Below are positions 50,001 to 59,844 of a stretch of DNA of 64,000 nt, one piece after another. A model generated the notes under the pieces. That model had not been told where the DNA came from. It did no database searches and saw only the letters and a program-made list of their open reading frames with translations. A program made the position numbers and the translations under genes. This DNA comes from Saprospiraceae bacterium (GTDB lineage: Bacteria; Bacteroidota; Bacteroidia; Chitinophagales; Saprospiraceae). The stretch covers positions 124,001 to 188,000 of the forward strand of contig JADKGF010000002.1 in assembly GCA_016717105.1 (NCBI GenBank). Reading direction: 5' to 3'. How positions within the stretch are numbered: position 1 is the stretch's first letter; each line of letters opens with the position of its first letter.

Positions 50001-51671
50001 TTAATGAATTATCAATTTATGAAATGAGAATGTATCCTTATTTTTGATCTTAACAATATACATTCCTGCTGGGAAATTTGCTACATCAATGCTGTGAGAA
50101 GTCGCGTTTTCTGGATATAAACCTGAGTATAATATTTGAGCATTTATATCAATGATTTCTACGGATTCAGGTGCTGTATTTAAGTCCGATCTGCGTATAT
50201 GGATAATATTATCTGCTGGATTGGGGAATATATTTAATGTACTCTTAGCTTCATTAATAGTAGATGATGTGCACGCACCTATGGTATAGCTATGTCCTAT
50301 TTCCCCATTCTTACCCAAACCAGCTAAGGTGTCCTGTGGTAAAAATGCTTTGACATAATCTACTTTTATACAATCCTCATCGACTTCAAAACGCAAGTGG
50401 CCTGTACCATTGAGCACCACTCCATCAAATGCCCCACCATTAGCAATATAACCTAGATTGTAGGTAGAATCACTCGGCATAGGCATGGTTTGGTAGATGA
50501 TTCCATCTAATTCTTCTTTGGCATATACATGGTCATGTCCTTGTAGGTATAGGTTTACCCCATTATTGACCATTAGCTGATGGATAGGAACTCCCCAGCC
50601 AGGCCTGTTAGTATCAAATTGATAATTGGTGCCGCTATCACCCGAATATCCGCCCCATTCAAATGCTTTTGCTGTATTGATACCACCACGACCTTGGCCT
50701 CTAGTGTGATGAGCCATGACTATTTTAAATTTAGAATTGCTGGATTCCAATGTATTTTTCAACCAATCATATTGATCTTTGCCAAGTGTCCATTCCCAAT
50801 TTTTTGGTTTTTCATTTATGTCACAATGTCGATACACATCCAAAACTATAAATTGTACATTTCCCCAAGTGAAAGCATAATAATTTTCAGGTAGTCCGAT
50901 GCCATATTCTTCTTCATGGCTATTGCCAGTATAGAAATCATTAGGGACAGGATTAGGAAAATAATACTTCCTCCAATTAGTACCATATACCCCGATATTA
51001 GAGCCATCATGTTGATTTAGATAATACCCATTTTCGCCTTCATGATTTCCAAGACAGAAAAAAAATGGTACTGAATGGGTAATCTTTGCTAAATATGGTA
51101 TGTAATCGAGATGTAATTGCTTCATATCCTGACTAGTAGTCTCTTCAGGTGTATGGTCATCACCGAACGTATCTCCCAACGAAAACATAAAATCTGGCTT
51201 ATCAGAGAGCTGATTTGCTAAAGTGATATTATAAATACTAGAGACACCTTTTTTGTCATATAAATGCTCGTCAGCCTCTACCGTAAATGTAAAAGACTTA
51301 CCTGCACTTCTCTGTGTATGGAAGGTATATTCAGGTGTCAAGAGATTAGCTGTAGTGTTGGTATAAGTGTACTGCACCACATAATAATAGCGGGTATCAG
51401 GCTCAAGGTCCGCCAATACATGCCTGAGTGGTTGATCTGATGTACCCATCAATACAGGTGTTTGCTTGTTGTAATTTCCTGGGTTGGTTCCATATTTGAT
51501 AATATAGTTGCCTGACTTTGGCGATAATATACTGATAGTTATAGACTTATCTTCTGGCCTACTCAATGTTACATAAGGAATTTGCGCCGATACCATGAGA
51601 TATGCCACACTAAAAAAGATGGTAAATGCTACTTTAATTTTTGATCCTTTAACTATTAAATACTGCTTCAT
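50001..51671 (-). CDS. T9SS-secreted metallophosphoesterase, purple acid phosphatase-like (copy 1)
   Basis: The 556-residue paralogue of the next gene is the first of the operon. After a signal peptide (about 1-29, ending VSAQ), a fibronectin-like domain (ADLEPDTRYYYVVQYTY) leads to the phosphoesterase core: VEADEHLYD, FSLGDTFGDD, CLGNHEGENG, MAHHTRGQGRGG and YLQGHDHVYAKE. Note E for P between the D and H of the first motif. The type A sorting domain is LNIFPNPADNIIHIRRSD ... PAGMYIVKIKNKD. The two copies keep the same landmarks throughout, so they come from a tandem duplication. Substrates are unknown. Confidence 0.9.
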   Translation of the reverse strand: MKQYLIVKGSKIKVAFTIFFSVAYLMVSAQIPYVTLSRPEDKSITISILSPKSGNYIIKYGTNPGNYNKQTPVLMGTSDQPLRHVLADLEPDTRYYYVVQYTYTNTTANLLTPEYTFHTQRSAGKSFTFTVEADEHLYDKKGVSSIYNITLANQLSDKPDFMFSLGDTFGDDHTPEETTSQDMKQLHLDYIPYLAKITHSVPFFFCLGNHEGENGYYLNQHDGSNIGVYGTNWRKYYFPNPVPNDFYTGNSHEEEYGIGLPENYYAFTWGNVQFIVLDVYRHCDINEKPKNWEWTLGKDQYDWLKNTLESSNSKFKIVMAHHTRGQGRGGINTAKAFEWGGYSGDSGTNYQFDTNRPGWGVPIHQLMVNNGVNLYLQGHDHVYAKEELDGIIYQTMPMPSDSTYNLGYIANGGAFDGVVLNGTGHLRFEVDEDCIKVDYVKAFLPQDTLAGLGKNGEIGHSYTIGACTSSTINEAKSTLNIFPNPADNIIHIRRSDLNTAPESVEIIDINAQILYSGLYPENATSHSIDVANFPAGMYIVKIKNKDTFSFHKLIIH

Positions 51672-51827
51672 AAAAATCTGATTTTGGCTTAGACTAGCAG
51701 ATTAATTGAAGGTTTAATGAAGTGTTAAATTTTTTATAAAACCCAAACTCTGAGCTATAATTTAGTTGAATAATGTATTTCAAAATTTGAAGTAAAATTT
51801 CATTTTATAATTTTATATTCAAAAAAA

Positions 51828-51864
51828 TAACGAAACACACAATACAATAACTAATATTTCGTTA
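51828..51864. promoter_or_regulatory. Inverted repeat upstream of blaI-like gene, possible operator
   Basis: TAACGAAA (51828-51835) and TTTCGTTA (51857-51864) are perfect inverted arms 21 bp apart, 41 bp before the regulator's ATG. This is a plausible autoregulatory site for the BlaI-type repressor; the wide spacing is not the usual BlaI/MecI operator form. Confidence 0.45.
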
Positions 51865-51904
51865 TAGTATTTGTATTTTAATTTCATTCAAAATAAATAT
51901 TATT

Positions 51905-52255
51905 ATGACGCTGAATGCCCTTGAAGAACAAATAATGGAACTTTTTTGGAAGCTTGGAAAAGCATTTCCTAAAGAAATAATTACCTATTTGGAAGAACCA
52001 AAACCACCTTATAATACTATTTTATCTACGATAAGAAAATTGGAAAAAGATGGCTGGCTTGGTTACAAGGTTTTTGGAAAATCACACCAGTATTTTCCGA
52101 TCATCGGCAAAAAGCAATTTAACAAATCCATTTTCAGTAAATTTTTTAAAACACAGCTGGGTGGAGATAGGTCATCATTGCTTTCTTACTTTATGGAAGA
52201 AGAAAAGATTGACATCAATGAGTTGGAAGAATTAGTCAAATCACTAAAAAATTAA
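51905..52255 (+). CDS. BlaI/MecI/CopY family transcriptional repressor
   Basis: The 116-residue winged-helix protein reads LNALEEQIMELFWKLGKAFPKEII then PPYNTILSTIRKLEKDGWLGYKVFGKSHQYFPI, the family signature of a helix-turn-helix plus wing. The C-terminal helices (FMEEEKIDINELEELVKSLKN) form the dimer. It is followed after 3 bp by a BlaR1-type sensor protease gene, the standard arrangement in which cleavage by the protease relieves repression. No beta-lactamase gene is adjacent, so the signal is unknown. Confidence 0.92.
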   Translation: MTLNALEEQIMELFWKLGKAFPKEIITYLEEPKPPYNTILSTIRKLEKDGWLGYKVFGKSHQYFPIIGKKQFNKSIFSKFFKTQLGGDRSSLLSYFMEEEKIDINELEELVKSLKN

Positions 52256-52258
52256 ATT

Positions 52259-53481
52259 ATGAATACTTTACAATCCATCTTGACCTTGATAGCTGACCAA
52301 CCTTATATGCTCAAGGCATCTTTTATCTTGTGTATCTTATATGGAGCATACTTCGCCTATTTTTCTAAAGATGCATCATTCACAGCAAATCGATTTTACT
52401 TGTTGGGTACTATAGTTTTGACATTTTTTCTTCCTGTAATCAGTTTTGATGTGTTTCCAGTATGGGTTAGGATTTCGGCTGCATCAGATAGTCAAATAGA
52501 GACAATAACTGCAACTCCTGATTTGTGGAAAATGATACTAAATAATAGTTTGTTTATCTTATATCTAGGTGGATTTGTTTGGATGATTTTTCGCCTGCTT
52601 ACACAATTGTTTAAAATTATTTCTGTTATTCATACGGCTGAAAAGTTTGATTGTGGTGACCATTTTCAAATAAGAAGTACATCATTACCACTTTCCAGCT
52701 TCCATCATTTTGTATTTGTACCAGATGATACTACAGATAGTATGTTATTAGATCATGAACTCATCCATGTTCGGCAGAGACACACAATTGATGTCCTAAT
52801 AGCTGAATTGTTCAAATGCTTTTTTTGGTTTCATCCTTTGGCATATTCCCTATCAAATAGTATTAAACTCAACCATGAGTTTGAATGCGATGCAATAATG
52901 TCCAATCAGTATTCTTATGAACGCTATGGCACCTTGCTTATAAAACACGCACATTCAAATGTGAATTATAAATTTATTAATCAATTTTCTTCATTTACTA
53001 AAAAAGAATCATCATGATGACACATCAAAAAAACAACCAAATTAGTCGCCATCGTCATTTACTAATGATACCGGCTTTGCTTTCAGTTTTTGCATTTTTT
53101 AGCTTCAGGACGTATTATATTCCTATCGAAGGTAAAACAAACTCTACAGAATTTACCGATACAATTCCTGCAAAAGGCGAGAAAATGGATACAATTTTTA
53201 CCATAGATCCTGTAACATTAAAGGAAACTATGACTGTGGTGAAAAGTGGTTATATTAATCCACAACTCGATGAATCATCGATTATTAACAGCCATCCTGA
53301 AATCATAACCTATTCGGACACATCTTATATTTTGGATCCTAAAACATATAAAGAAACTGCAAAAATTGAAAGCGGACGTATTATAAAAGGATACAAGATG
53401 CTGATCGACAATGAATTAAAAAGTAAAAATCCGGATCTTATGAAGATAGACCAATGGTATAAAAAAGGAAAACAAAAGTAA
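52259..53481 (+). CDS. BlaR1-type M56 membrane metallopeptidase (frameshifted)
   Basis: Two frames make a protein of about 407 residues. The N-terminal 250 residues contain three to four membrane helices and the M56 zinc site HELIH in LLDHELIHVRQRHTIDVLIAELFKCFFWFHP. The frame changes in the A6 run 53000-53005: adding one A gives TKKRIIMMTHQKN, matching the KKRIxMM motif with which these proteins re-enter the membrane (HLLMIPALLSVFAFFSFRTYY). The C-terminal extracytoplasmic part is short and has no penicillin-binding domain, so the ligand is not necessarily a beta-lactam. Expected role: transmembrane sensor that triggers cleavage of the BlaI-type repressor. Confidence 0.88.
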
Positions 53482-53492
53482 TAATCTAAACA

Positions 53493-53531
53493 CCTCGGGC
53501 AATCGATCTAGATTGCTCGAGGTTTATATTT
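53493..53531 (+). terminator. Terminator of the blaI-blaR1 operon
   Basis: CCTCGGGCAATC pairs with GATTGCTCGAGG (12-bp stem with one G-T pair, 6-nt loop), followed by TTTATATTT. It begins 12 bp after the stop. Confidence 0.8.
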
Positions 53532-53600
53532 ATAACTACGCAATTTTTCTTATAAATATCATCAAAAGAACTTAAGGGAGAAAACAACTCAGACTAATTT

Positions 53601-55160
53601 TTATTTTTTCGGAATCTTTGCCATAGCATATTCAGTAATAGCTGTAATACTTAGGCTTGGATTCACACCAGGATTGGCAGAGATCATAGAGCCATCACAA
53701 ATATACATATTGGTATAGTTAAAAACTTTATTGTTTTTGTCAATCACGCCAGTAGTTTCGTCTGCACCCATACATGCTCCACCTAAAATATGCGCCGTAG
53801 TAGGTATGCCGAAAAGTGACTCAGTATTCATTACCATAGCTTTACCGTTGATGATTTTTTCAGTTTTTTTGGCGAGTTCTTGGGCTTCTGCACTAAAAGC
53901 AGTTGGCGATTGACCCGTTTCTAATTTCGACCGAATCACACCAAACCGCGATCTAACAAGTTTTAGTGTCGAGTCTATACTTTCCATATAAAGCAAGATG
54001 TGGGTGCGTTTACTCCAGTCATCTACAAAATATATTTTAATATTATCTAGCGGATGCACTACAAAATCTTTTACCATACGGAAAAGGCGCACACCAAAGC
54101 TACTTCCACTGACCATTGGTGCCATCAAGAGCCTGAAGAAGCCAGAGCCTGATGCGTATTTTACGGGCTCAATGTGTCTGTTTTCGTCTATGTGTACGAT
54201 AGATCCGATGGCAATTCCTTCTGAAAATACCGCATTTTTATCAAAGGTAGTGACACCTATCAGACTCTCTGAATTGGTACGAATACCTTGACCAATACAG
54301 GAAGAAAGTTTAGGTAATGATCTGTTTTTTAATTTTAAAAGCAAGGGAATAGTACCAGTTACACCACCAGCGAAAATAATGCCTTTTGCTTTTACTTTCG
54401 TTTGTTTTCCGATCCAGCCGAAGGTATTTTTGTAAGTGATTTCGTATCCATTTTCACCATGATCACCAATGGGAATTACGTTTATCACCGTTTTTTCAGC
54501 TATGATTTTAGTACCATTCAACTGTGCAAGGTATAGATAATTTTTGTCCAATGTATTTTTTGCATTATAACGGCATCCTGTCATACAACCACCGCATAGA
54601 TTACATCCTGTCCGATTTGGACCATTGCCATCAAAGTATGGATCGGGTACTGTAATGCCTGTTTTGCCAAAATAAACGGCTACTTCTGTTTTTTCAAAAG
54701 CTGATCCTGGTGTTTCAGTAGATAATTGTTGCATGACTTTGTCGCTCCGGCTCATATATGGATGCCTTTCTGCTCCTAACATCTTTTTCGCCAAGGTATA
54801 ATATGGTTGCAATACTTGTTCCCAGTTATCGAGTCCTTTCCAATGTCCTGTATTGAAAAATGGAGATTTCGGTATCGGAAGCGTGTTGGCATAGACCAAT
54901 GATCCGCCGCCTACACCGACACCACTGAGTGCTACAACATGTCTAAAGAAAGTCATTTTGAAAATTCCCTTAAACCCAAGTGCCGGTAACCAAAAAAACT
55001 TAGGTAAATTCCATGTTGTTTTTGGGAAATCATCAGGATTGCGAAACCATTTACCTTTTTCTATAACCAATACGTTGTATCCTTTTTCAGAAAGTCTAAG
55101 TGCGGAAACAGCGCCACCAAATCCGCTACCAATGATTACAAAATCGTATTCATCTGACAT
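53601..55160 (-). CDS. GMC family FAD-dependent oxidoreductase
   Basis: The 519-residue protein has an N-terminal FAD loop (DFVIIGSGFGGAVSALRLSEKGYNVLVIEKG), the VVALSGVGVGGGSLVYANTL segment binding FAD, a cysteine motif NLCGGCMTGCRYNAKNTLDKNYL, and the C-terminal GMC block DGSMISANPGVNPSLSITAITEYA. It resembles cholesterol oxidase-like GMC enzymes that oxidise alcohols, often sterols. There is no signal peptide, so it should be cytoplasmic. The cysteine cluster is typical of the subgroup. Substrate not known. Confidence 0.88.
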   Translation of the reverse strand: MSDEYDFVIIGSGFGGAVSALRLSEKGYNVLVIEKGKWFRNPDDFPKTTWNLPKFFWLPALGFKGIFKMTFFRHVVALSGVGVGGGSLVYANTLPIPKSPFFNTGHWKGLDNWEQVLQPYYTLAKKMLGAERHPYMSRSDKVMQQLSTETPGSAFEKTEVAVYFGKTGITVPDPYFDGNGPNRTGCNLCGGCMTGCRYNAKNTLDKNYLYLAQLNGTKIIAEKTVINVIPIGDHGENGYEITYKNTFGWIGKQTKVKAKGIIFAGGVTGTIPLLLKLKNRSLPKLSSCIGQGIRTNSESLIGVTTFDKNAVFSEGIAIGSIVHIDENRHIEPVKYASGSGFFRLLMAPMVSGSSFGVRLFRMVKDFVVHPLDNIKIYFVDDWSKRTHILLYMESIDSTLKLVRSRFGVIRSKLETGQSPTAFSAEAQELAKKTEKIINGKAMVMNTESLFGIPTTAHILGGACMGADETTGVIDKNNKVFNYTNMYICDGSMISANPGVNPSLSITAITEYAMAKIPKK

Positions 55161-55196
55161 AAAAGGAGAAAATTTCCCTAAAATTAGTAAAAATCA

Positions 55197-56813
55197 TCAG
55201 TAAGAAGGATCATACATCATATTTTTGATATACATCCTGATATTTTTTGGTTTTTCTGCTTTCGCCAATCCAAGGTCATATAAATGATTTACCACAGATA
55301 CTGCAATCTCAAACGAAATCGTGCGTAATGTGGTCATCTTTGGATATAATGTGCCGTGATCGAGATCCGAAGTATGTATTTGTCTTGCGAGTTCAGCGGC
55401 AGCTATCAAAAATACACTATCAGGTAGATATTTGGCTTCCGCAGCTAAAGCAGCCAGACCTATTCCTGGGAAGATATAGACATTGTTTCCTTGACCTGGT
55501 ACAAACACTTGCTCACCGAGTGTCACCGGCTGAAACGGACTACCACTAGCGAAAACAACTTTTCCATTGCTATAAGCGTATGCTTCTTCGGCGGTACATT
55601 CAGCTTTAGATGTTGGATTTGACAAGGCAAAAATGACAGGTCTATCATTGATTTCTGTCATTAGTTCGATGATTTCCTTTGTAAAAGTACCTTTTGCCCC
55701 TGATGCACCGATTAAGATCGTTGGTTTTAATTCTTTGATTGCTTCTGCAAATGCCATAGGTTTGTGATCGTGTGCATATGGCATATTATGTGGTTGCAAT
55801 CCGGGACTATCCTTTACTAAGAGGCCATTTATATCTACAAACCAAAGTTTGGCTGCAGCTTCCTCCATGGTGAGTCCTTCGGCGACAAAAGCCTTTACCA
55901 TCAGATCTGCAATACCTGTAGCTGCTGATCCTGCACCGAGAAACATGATCTTCTGATTTATAAAATCGAGGCCTGTGATGCGTAATGATGTATATACACC
56001 AGCTAAAGCAACGGCAGCTGTTCCTTGGATATCATCATTAAAACAGAGGATTTGCTCTTGATATTTTTCTAATATCTTGTAGGCATTGGGTGTAATGAAG
56101 TCTTCAAATTGGATCATTGCCTTCGGAAATTTCTGTTGGACCGCGGTGACAAACTCATCTACGATTTCATCATATTCGGTACCTTTCAGCCTTTTGTGTG
56201 GATATCCCAAATACAATAAATCATCCAGTAGCTCCTCATTGTCTGTGCCCATATCCAACATGATAGGCATACAATATGAAGGAGCAATTCCAGCACCTGC
56301 AGTATATAATGAAAGCTTTCCTATTGGAATACCCATGCCATTGCAACCCAAATCACCCAAACCTAAGATACGCGAGCCATCGGTCACTACAATAACTCTC
56401 ACATCGTGCTCAGGCCAGTTTTCCATGATCTCTGCGATGTCACCTTTGTCCTCCGGCGTAATATAAAAGCCTTTGTCTATCCTGTAAATATGTGAAAATT
56501 GCTGGCAAACTTCACCTACAGTTGGTGTATAAATAATTGGAAGCAATTCGGGCAAATAATCGATTACTGTTCTATAAAACAATCTTTCATTGCGACCATG
56601 AAGTGCAGACAAGAAGATATATTTCTCGATATTCGATTCTTTCCTTCGTATATTTTCAATTACCCGTTGTTTTTGAATTTCCTGGGTGGAGATGGCATAT
56701 GGCAATAAGCCGCGTAGGCCAAAATTCTCTTTTTCTTCAAAAGTAAAAGCGGTTGATTTGCTCAATTTGCTATCTCTCAGTACTTCCAGACCTTTCTTTT
56801 GCATTTTGTACAA
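55197..56813 (-). CDS. maeA: NAD-dependent malic enzyme
   Basis: The 538-residue protein oxidatively decarboxylates malate to pyruvate with NAD(P). The malic N-terminal domain carries YIFLSALHGRNERLFYRTVIDYLPELLPIIYTPTVGEVCQ and VVTDGSRILGLGDLGCNGMGIPIGKL. The metal and NAD region follows with IQFEDFITPNAYKIL, CFNDDIQGTAAVALAG and FLGAGSAATGIADL. The length fits the large-subunit form rather than the fused MaeB form, and the IL.GLGDLG motif plus absence of a phosphotransacetylase tail supports maeA. The first ATG is used; ATG 56804 (MQKKGLEVL) is an alternative. Confidence 0.93.
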   Translation of the reverse strand: MYKMQKKGLEVLRDSKLSKSTAFTFEEKENFGLRGLLPYAISTQEIQKQRVIENIRRKESNIEKYIFLSALHGRNERLFYRTVIDYLPELLPIIYTPTVGEVCQQFSHIYRIDKGFYITPEDKGDIAEIMENWPEHDVRVIVVTDGSRILGLGDLGCNGMGIPIGKLSLYTAGAGIAPSYCMPIMLDMGTDNEELLDDLLYLGYPHKRLKGTEYDEIVDEFVTAVQQKFPKAMIQFEDFITPNAYKILEKYQEQILCFNDDIQGTAAVALAGVYTSLRITGLDFINQKIMFLGAGSAATGIADLMVKAFVAEGLTMEEAAAKLWFVDINGLLVKDSPGLQPHNMPYAHDHKPMAFAEAIKELKPTILIGASGAKGTFTKEIIELMTEINDRPVIFALSNPTSKAECTAEEAYAYSNGKVVFASGSPFQPVTLGEQVFVPGQGNNVYIFPGIGLAALAAEAKYLPDSVFLIAAAELARQIHTSDLDHGTLYPKMTTLRTISFEIAVSVVNHLYDLGLAKAEKPKNIRMYIKNMMYDPSY

Positions 56814-56960
56814 TTTTTTAGAAAAACAAGGGGCAAATGTCTTCCAATTTGCTTAATAATCATAATATTTATTGGCTTATTGTACTAAAAACACTTATTA
56901 TTAAACAATTACAAGTCTTTACTGCAAATTACGAATCTAAAATATTTCAAAGATGATATG

Positions 56961-56968
56961 TATCTTTG
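56961..56968 (+). promoter_or_regulatory. -7 promoter box directly before mnmG
   Basis: TATCTTTG ends four bases before ATG 56973, so transcription would start at or beside the start codon (leaderless mRNA). It also argues against the in-frame ATG at 56958. Confidence 0.5.
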
Positions 56969-56972
56969 CGCC

Positions 56973-58837
56973 ATGTTTCCAAAATACAATGTTATAGTAG
57001 TAGGAGCAGGACATGCAGGCTGTGAAGCCGCTGTAGCTGCTGCCAATATGGGTTCAAAGGTACTGTTAGTTACCATGAATATGAATACCATTGCCCAAAT
57101 GTCTTGCAATCCAGCAATGGGCGGCGTAGCAAAAGGTCAGATCGTTCGTGAAGTGGATGCCTTAGGTGGATATTCGGGTATTGTCACTGATTTTTCGATG
57201 GTCCAGTTTAGAATGCTCAATATGTCCAAAGGCCCTGCTATGTGGTCACCTCGAGCACAAAATGATCGTATGATGTTTGCGGCAAAATGGCGTGAAATGC
57301 TTGAGTCTCATCCTAATATCGATTTTTGGCAGGAAACAGTACCAGGCCTCATTGTCAAAAATGGTGTTTGTAAAGGAATCGTAACAAGCCTAGGTCTGGA
57401 AATCGAAGCAGATGCCGTCGTTCTGACCAATGGTACTTTCTTGAATGGGCTTATTCACATTGGCGAAAAACAATTTGGTGGTGGCCGTGCTGGTGAAAAG
57501 GCAGCTACAGGTATAACAGAACAATTGATTTCTCTTGGATTCGAATCGGGAAGAATGAAAACTGGTACACCACCTAGGATAGATGGACGATCATTGGATT
57601 ATTCCAAAATGGAAATACAATTGGGTGATGAGAAGATTGGAAAATTTTCATACACAGATACGCCGACTATACCTAAACAAATGCCTTGTCATGTCACTTA
57701 TACAAGCGAAGCTGTCCATGAAGCCCTGAAAGAAGGATTTGATAGGTCACCGATGTTCAATGGTAGAATCCAAGGTTTAGGTCCGAGATATTGCCCGTCG
57801 ATTGAAGACAAAATAAACCGATTTGCCGATAAGGACAGACATCAACTTTTTGTCGAACCCGAAGGATGGAATACTTGTGAGATCTATGTAAATGGCTTTT
57901 CATCATCATTGCCAGAAGATGTGCAATACAAAGCATTGCGACAAGTACCTGGTTTCGAAAATATGAAAATGTTCAGGCCGGGATATGCCATTGAGTATGA
58001 CTACTTCCCACCTACACAGCTTCAGATGAACCTCGAGACAAAATTGGTTAAAAATCTGTTTTTTGCTGGGCAAATCAATGGTACAACAGGTTATGAAGAA
58101 GCAGCATGTCAGGGCTTAATGGCCGGAATAAATGCACACCAAGCCGTGGTGGATAAGGAACCTTTCATACTAAAGCGTTCTGAAGCATATATCGGTGTAT
58201 TGATAGACGATCTAGTCAATAAAGGTACCAATGAGCCTTATCGCATGTTTACATCAAGAGCAGAATACCGCATCTTGCTTAGACAAGACAATGCTGATAT
58301 CAGACTTACACCTTGGCATATAAACTGGGTATGTTTGGTATGGAAGATAGACTGGAGCGAGTTAACGCCAAAATAGCCAATGTAGATAAAATCGAAACAT
58401 TTTTTGATGAAATAAGCGTAGAGCCTCAATTGATAAATCCATTGTTGGCTTCTATAGATTCATCATTGCTAAAGCAAAAAATCAAGGCTAAATCAATCGT
58501 AACAAGACCTAATCTAGGTATTGACGATATGCGCAAGGTCTTGCCGGATGTAGAAAGCTTTCTCAGCAATTTTGATGATGAAACAACCATGTTGGCAGAG
58601 ATTGGAATGAAGTACGAAGGTTATATCCGCAAAGAGCAAGAGATGGTAGAAAAGATGGACAGATTAGAATCCGTCAGGCTGGCAGACCATTTTGACTATC
58701 TAGGGCTAAAATCCTTATCTTTTGAAGCTCGTGAGAAGTTGCACCAAATCAAGCCTCGTACGATAGGACAGGCAAGTCGAATCAGTGGTGTATCCCCTTC
58801 AGACATTTCAGTTTTATTGGTTCATGTAGGTAGATAA
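56973..58837 (+). CDS. mnmG: tRNA uridine-5-carboxymethylaminomethyl modification enzyme MnmG (frameshifted)
   Basis: The joined protein has about 621 residues and, with MnmE, modifies U34 of tRNAs. The FAD loop VVGAGHAGCEAAVAAANMG, the NPAMGGVAKGQIVREVDALGG block, and the signature GRMKTGTPPRIDGRSLD are intact. The second half ends ADHFDYLGLKSLSFEAREKLHQI and GQASRISGVSPSDISVLLVHVGR. The frame changes near 58312: one T is missing in ACACCTTGGC; adding it gives RLTPLAYKLGMFGMEDRLERV. The start is ATG 56973 (MFPKYNVIVVG). A zinc-ribbon gene follows 7 bp later. Confidence 0.95.
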
Positions 58838-58844
58838 TTTCGAT

Positions 58845-59081
58845 ATGAAAAACACATACTGTTGCCCTAAATGTAATAATAGCGAGATAGCCATCATCGA
58901 AAGTGGTGCATTTAAAGGAAATCTATATAATACTGTTTCTTTTGGTTTGTCCACGATATACCTTACAAAGTATATTTGTACAGATTGTGGCTATTCCGAA
59001 AACTATGTAGATGATGTCAAAGACTTAAAAAAAATCAAAGATAAATACATAAAACCTGGACAGGGTAGTGATTTTGTATGA
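58845..59081 (+). CDS. Small zinc-ribbon protein
   Basis: The 78-residue protein has two CxxC pairs (CCPKC near residues 6-10 and CTDC near 45-48) separated by a short hydrophobic stretch (YNTVSFGLSTIYLTKYI). This is a zinc-ribbon fold of unknown function. It lies 7 bp after mnmG and is probably co-transcribed with it. Confidence 0.72.
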   Translation: MKNTYCCPKCNNSEIAIIESGAFKGNLYNTVSFGLSTIYLTKYICTDCGYSENYVDDVKDLKKIKDKYIKPGQGSDFV

Positions 59082-59176
59082 GATGAGTTCGGAATGTAAA
59101 TCATAAGAATAGCGTTTGTAAAAACGAAAGTTGTGAAAATTTTGTTTTATATTTGTTTTCATATATACAATTTAAG

Positions 59177-59416
59177 ATGAATGATCCATTATTATTAAAC
59201 AGAATCACAATCATTCCTTCTCTTTGCCACGGCAAACCCACTATTCGAGGATTGAGATATACTGTTCAAAGCCTACTTGAATATCTAGCATCGGGAATGA
59301 CGTTTGGAGAAATATTAGCTGATTTTGAAGATTTAGAAGAAGATGACCTTAAAGCTTGTTTGGCTTTTGCAGCTAAAATGGCAGAAATTAAAAGCATAAG
59401 TCCATTAGTTGCTTAA
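59177..59416 (+). CDS. DUF433 antitoxin-like protein
   Basis: From ATG 59177 the protein has 79 residues: MNDPLLLNRITIIPSLCHGK then PTIRGLRYTVQSLLEYLASG and the family ending LEEDDLKACLAFAAKMAEIK. DUF433 is a helix-turn-helix-like antitoxin domain; the PxIRG pattern is its hallmark. It is two bases upstream of a DUF5615 gene, the usual DUF433/DUF5615 toxin-antitoxin pair. Confidence 0.85.
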   Translation: MNDPLLLNRITIIPSLCHGKPTIRGLRYTVQSLLEYLASGMTFGEILADFEDLEEDDLKACLAFAAKMAEIKSISPLVA

Positions 59417-59418
59417 AA

Positions 59419-59772
59419 ATGAAATTTATAATCGATGCACAACTGCCAAAAAGACTGGCATCATTCTTACTAGAAAAAGGTTATTTTGCTATTCATACAT
59501 TAGATTTGCCAAACAGAAATAAAACCTATGACAGAGAAATTATTGAATTATCACTAAAAGAGCAATTCATTGTCATATCCAAAGATGCAGACTTTTATAA
59601 TGCATATTTATGTAAAGGGGAACCTTACAAGCTAATATATTTAAAGGTTGGTAATTTATCAACATCTGAAATTATAATTTTATTTGATAAAAATCTGGAT
59701 GTAATTATAAATCAAATTTCGATTAACTATGTTATTGAACTTTCTAATAGAAATATTATTACTATTTTTTAA
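59419..59772 (+). CDS. DUF5615 PIN-like toxin
   Basis: The 117-residue protein starts MKFIIDAQLPKRLASFLLEKGYFAIHTLDL and keeps the family acids (D6 after the first strand, D in ISKDADFYN) expected for a PIN-like nuclease. It is the toxin partner of the DUF433 protein upstream. The target RNA is unknown, and both genes are complete. Confidence 0.83.
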   Translation: MKFIIDAQLPKRLASFLLEKGYFAIHTLDLPNRNKTYDREIIELSLKEQFIVISKDADFYNAYLCKGEPYKLIYLKVGNLSTSEIIILFDKNLDVIINQISINYVIELSNRNIITIF

Positions 59773-59812
59773 ATCTATCCATTCGACCTTTACTCTTCAC
59801 CTTTCAAAAAGG

Positions 59813-59844
59813 TAATAGACCATCTACTTTAAGATGGCCTATTA
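59813..59844. other. Long inverted repeat after the toxin-antitoxin pair
   Basis: TAATAGACCATCT pairs with AGATGGCCTATTA (13-bp stem with one A-C mismatch, 6-nt loop). Downstream DNA lacks a T-run. It could be a terminator or mRNA-end hairpin of the TA operon. Otherwise the 59773-60166 gap holds only the fumC promoter. Confidence 0.5.

Noticed and set aside
53014..53481. Separate small membrane protein gene after blaR1
   Set aside because: Adding one A to the A6 run at 53000 joins it to the M56 protein with the conserved KKRIIMM motif, so it is the C-terminal part of that protein.
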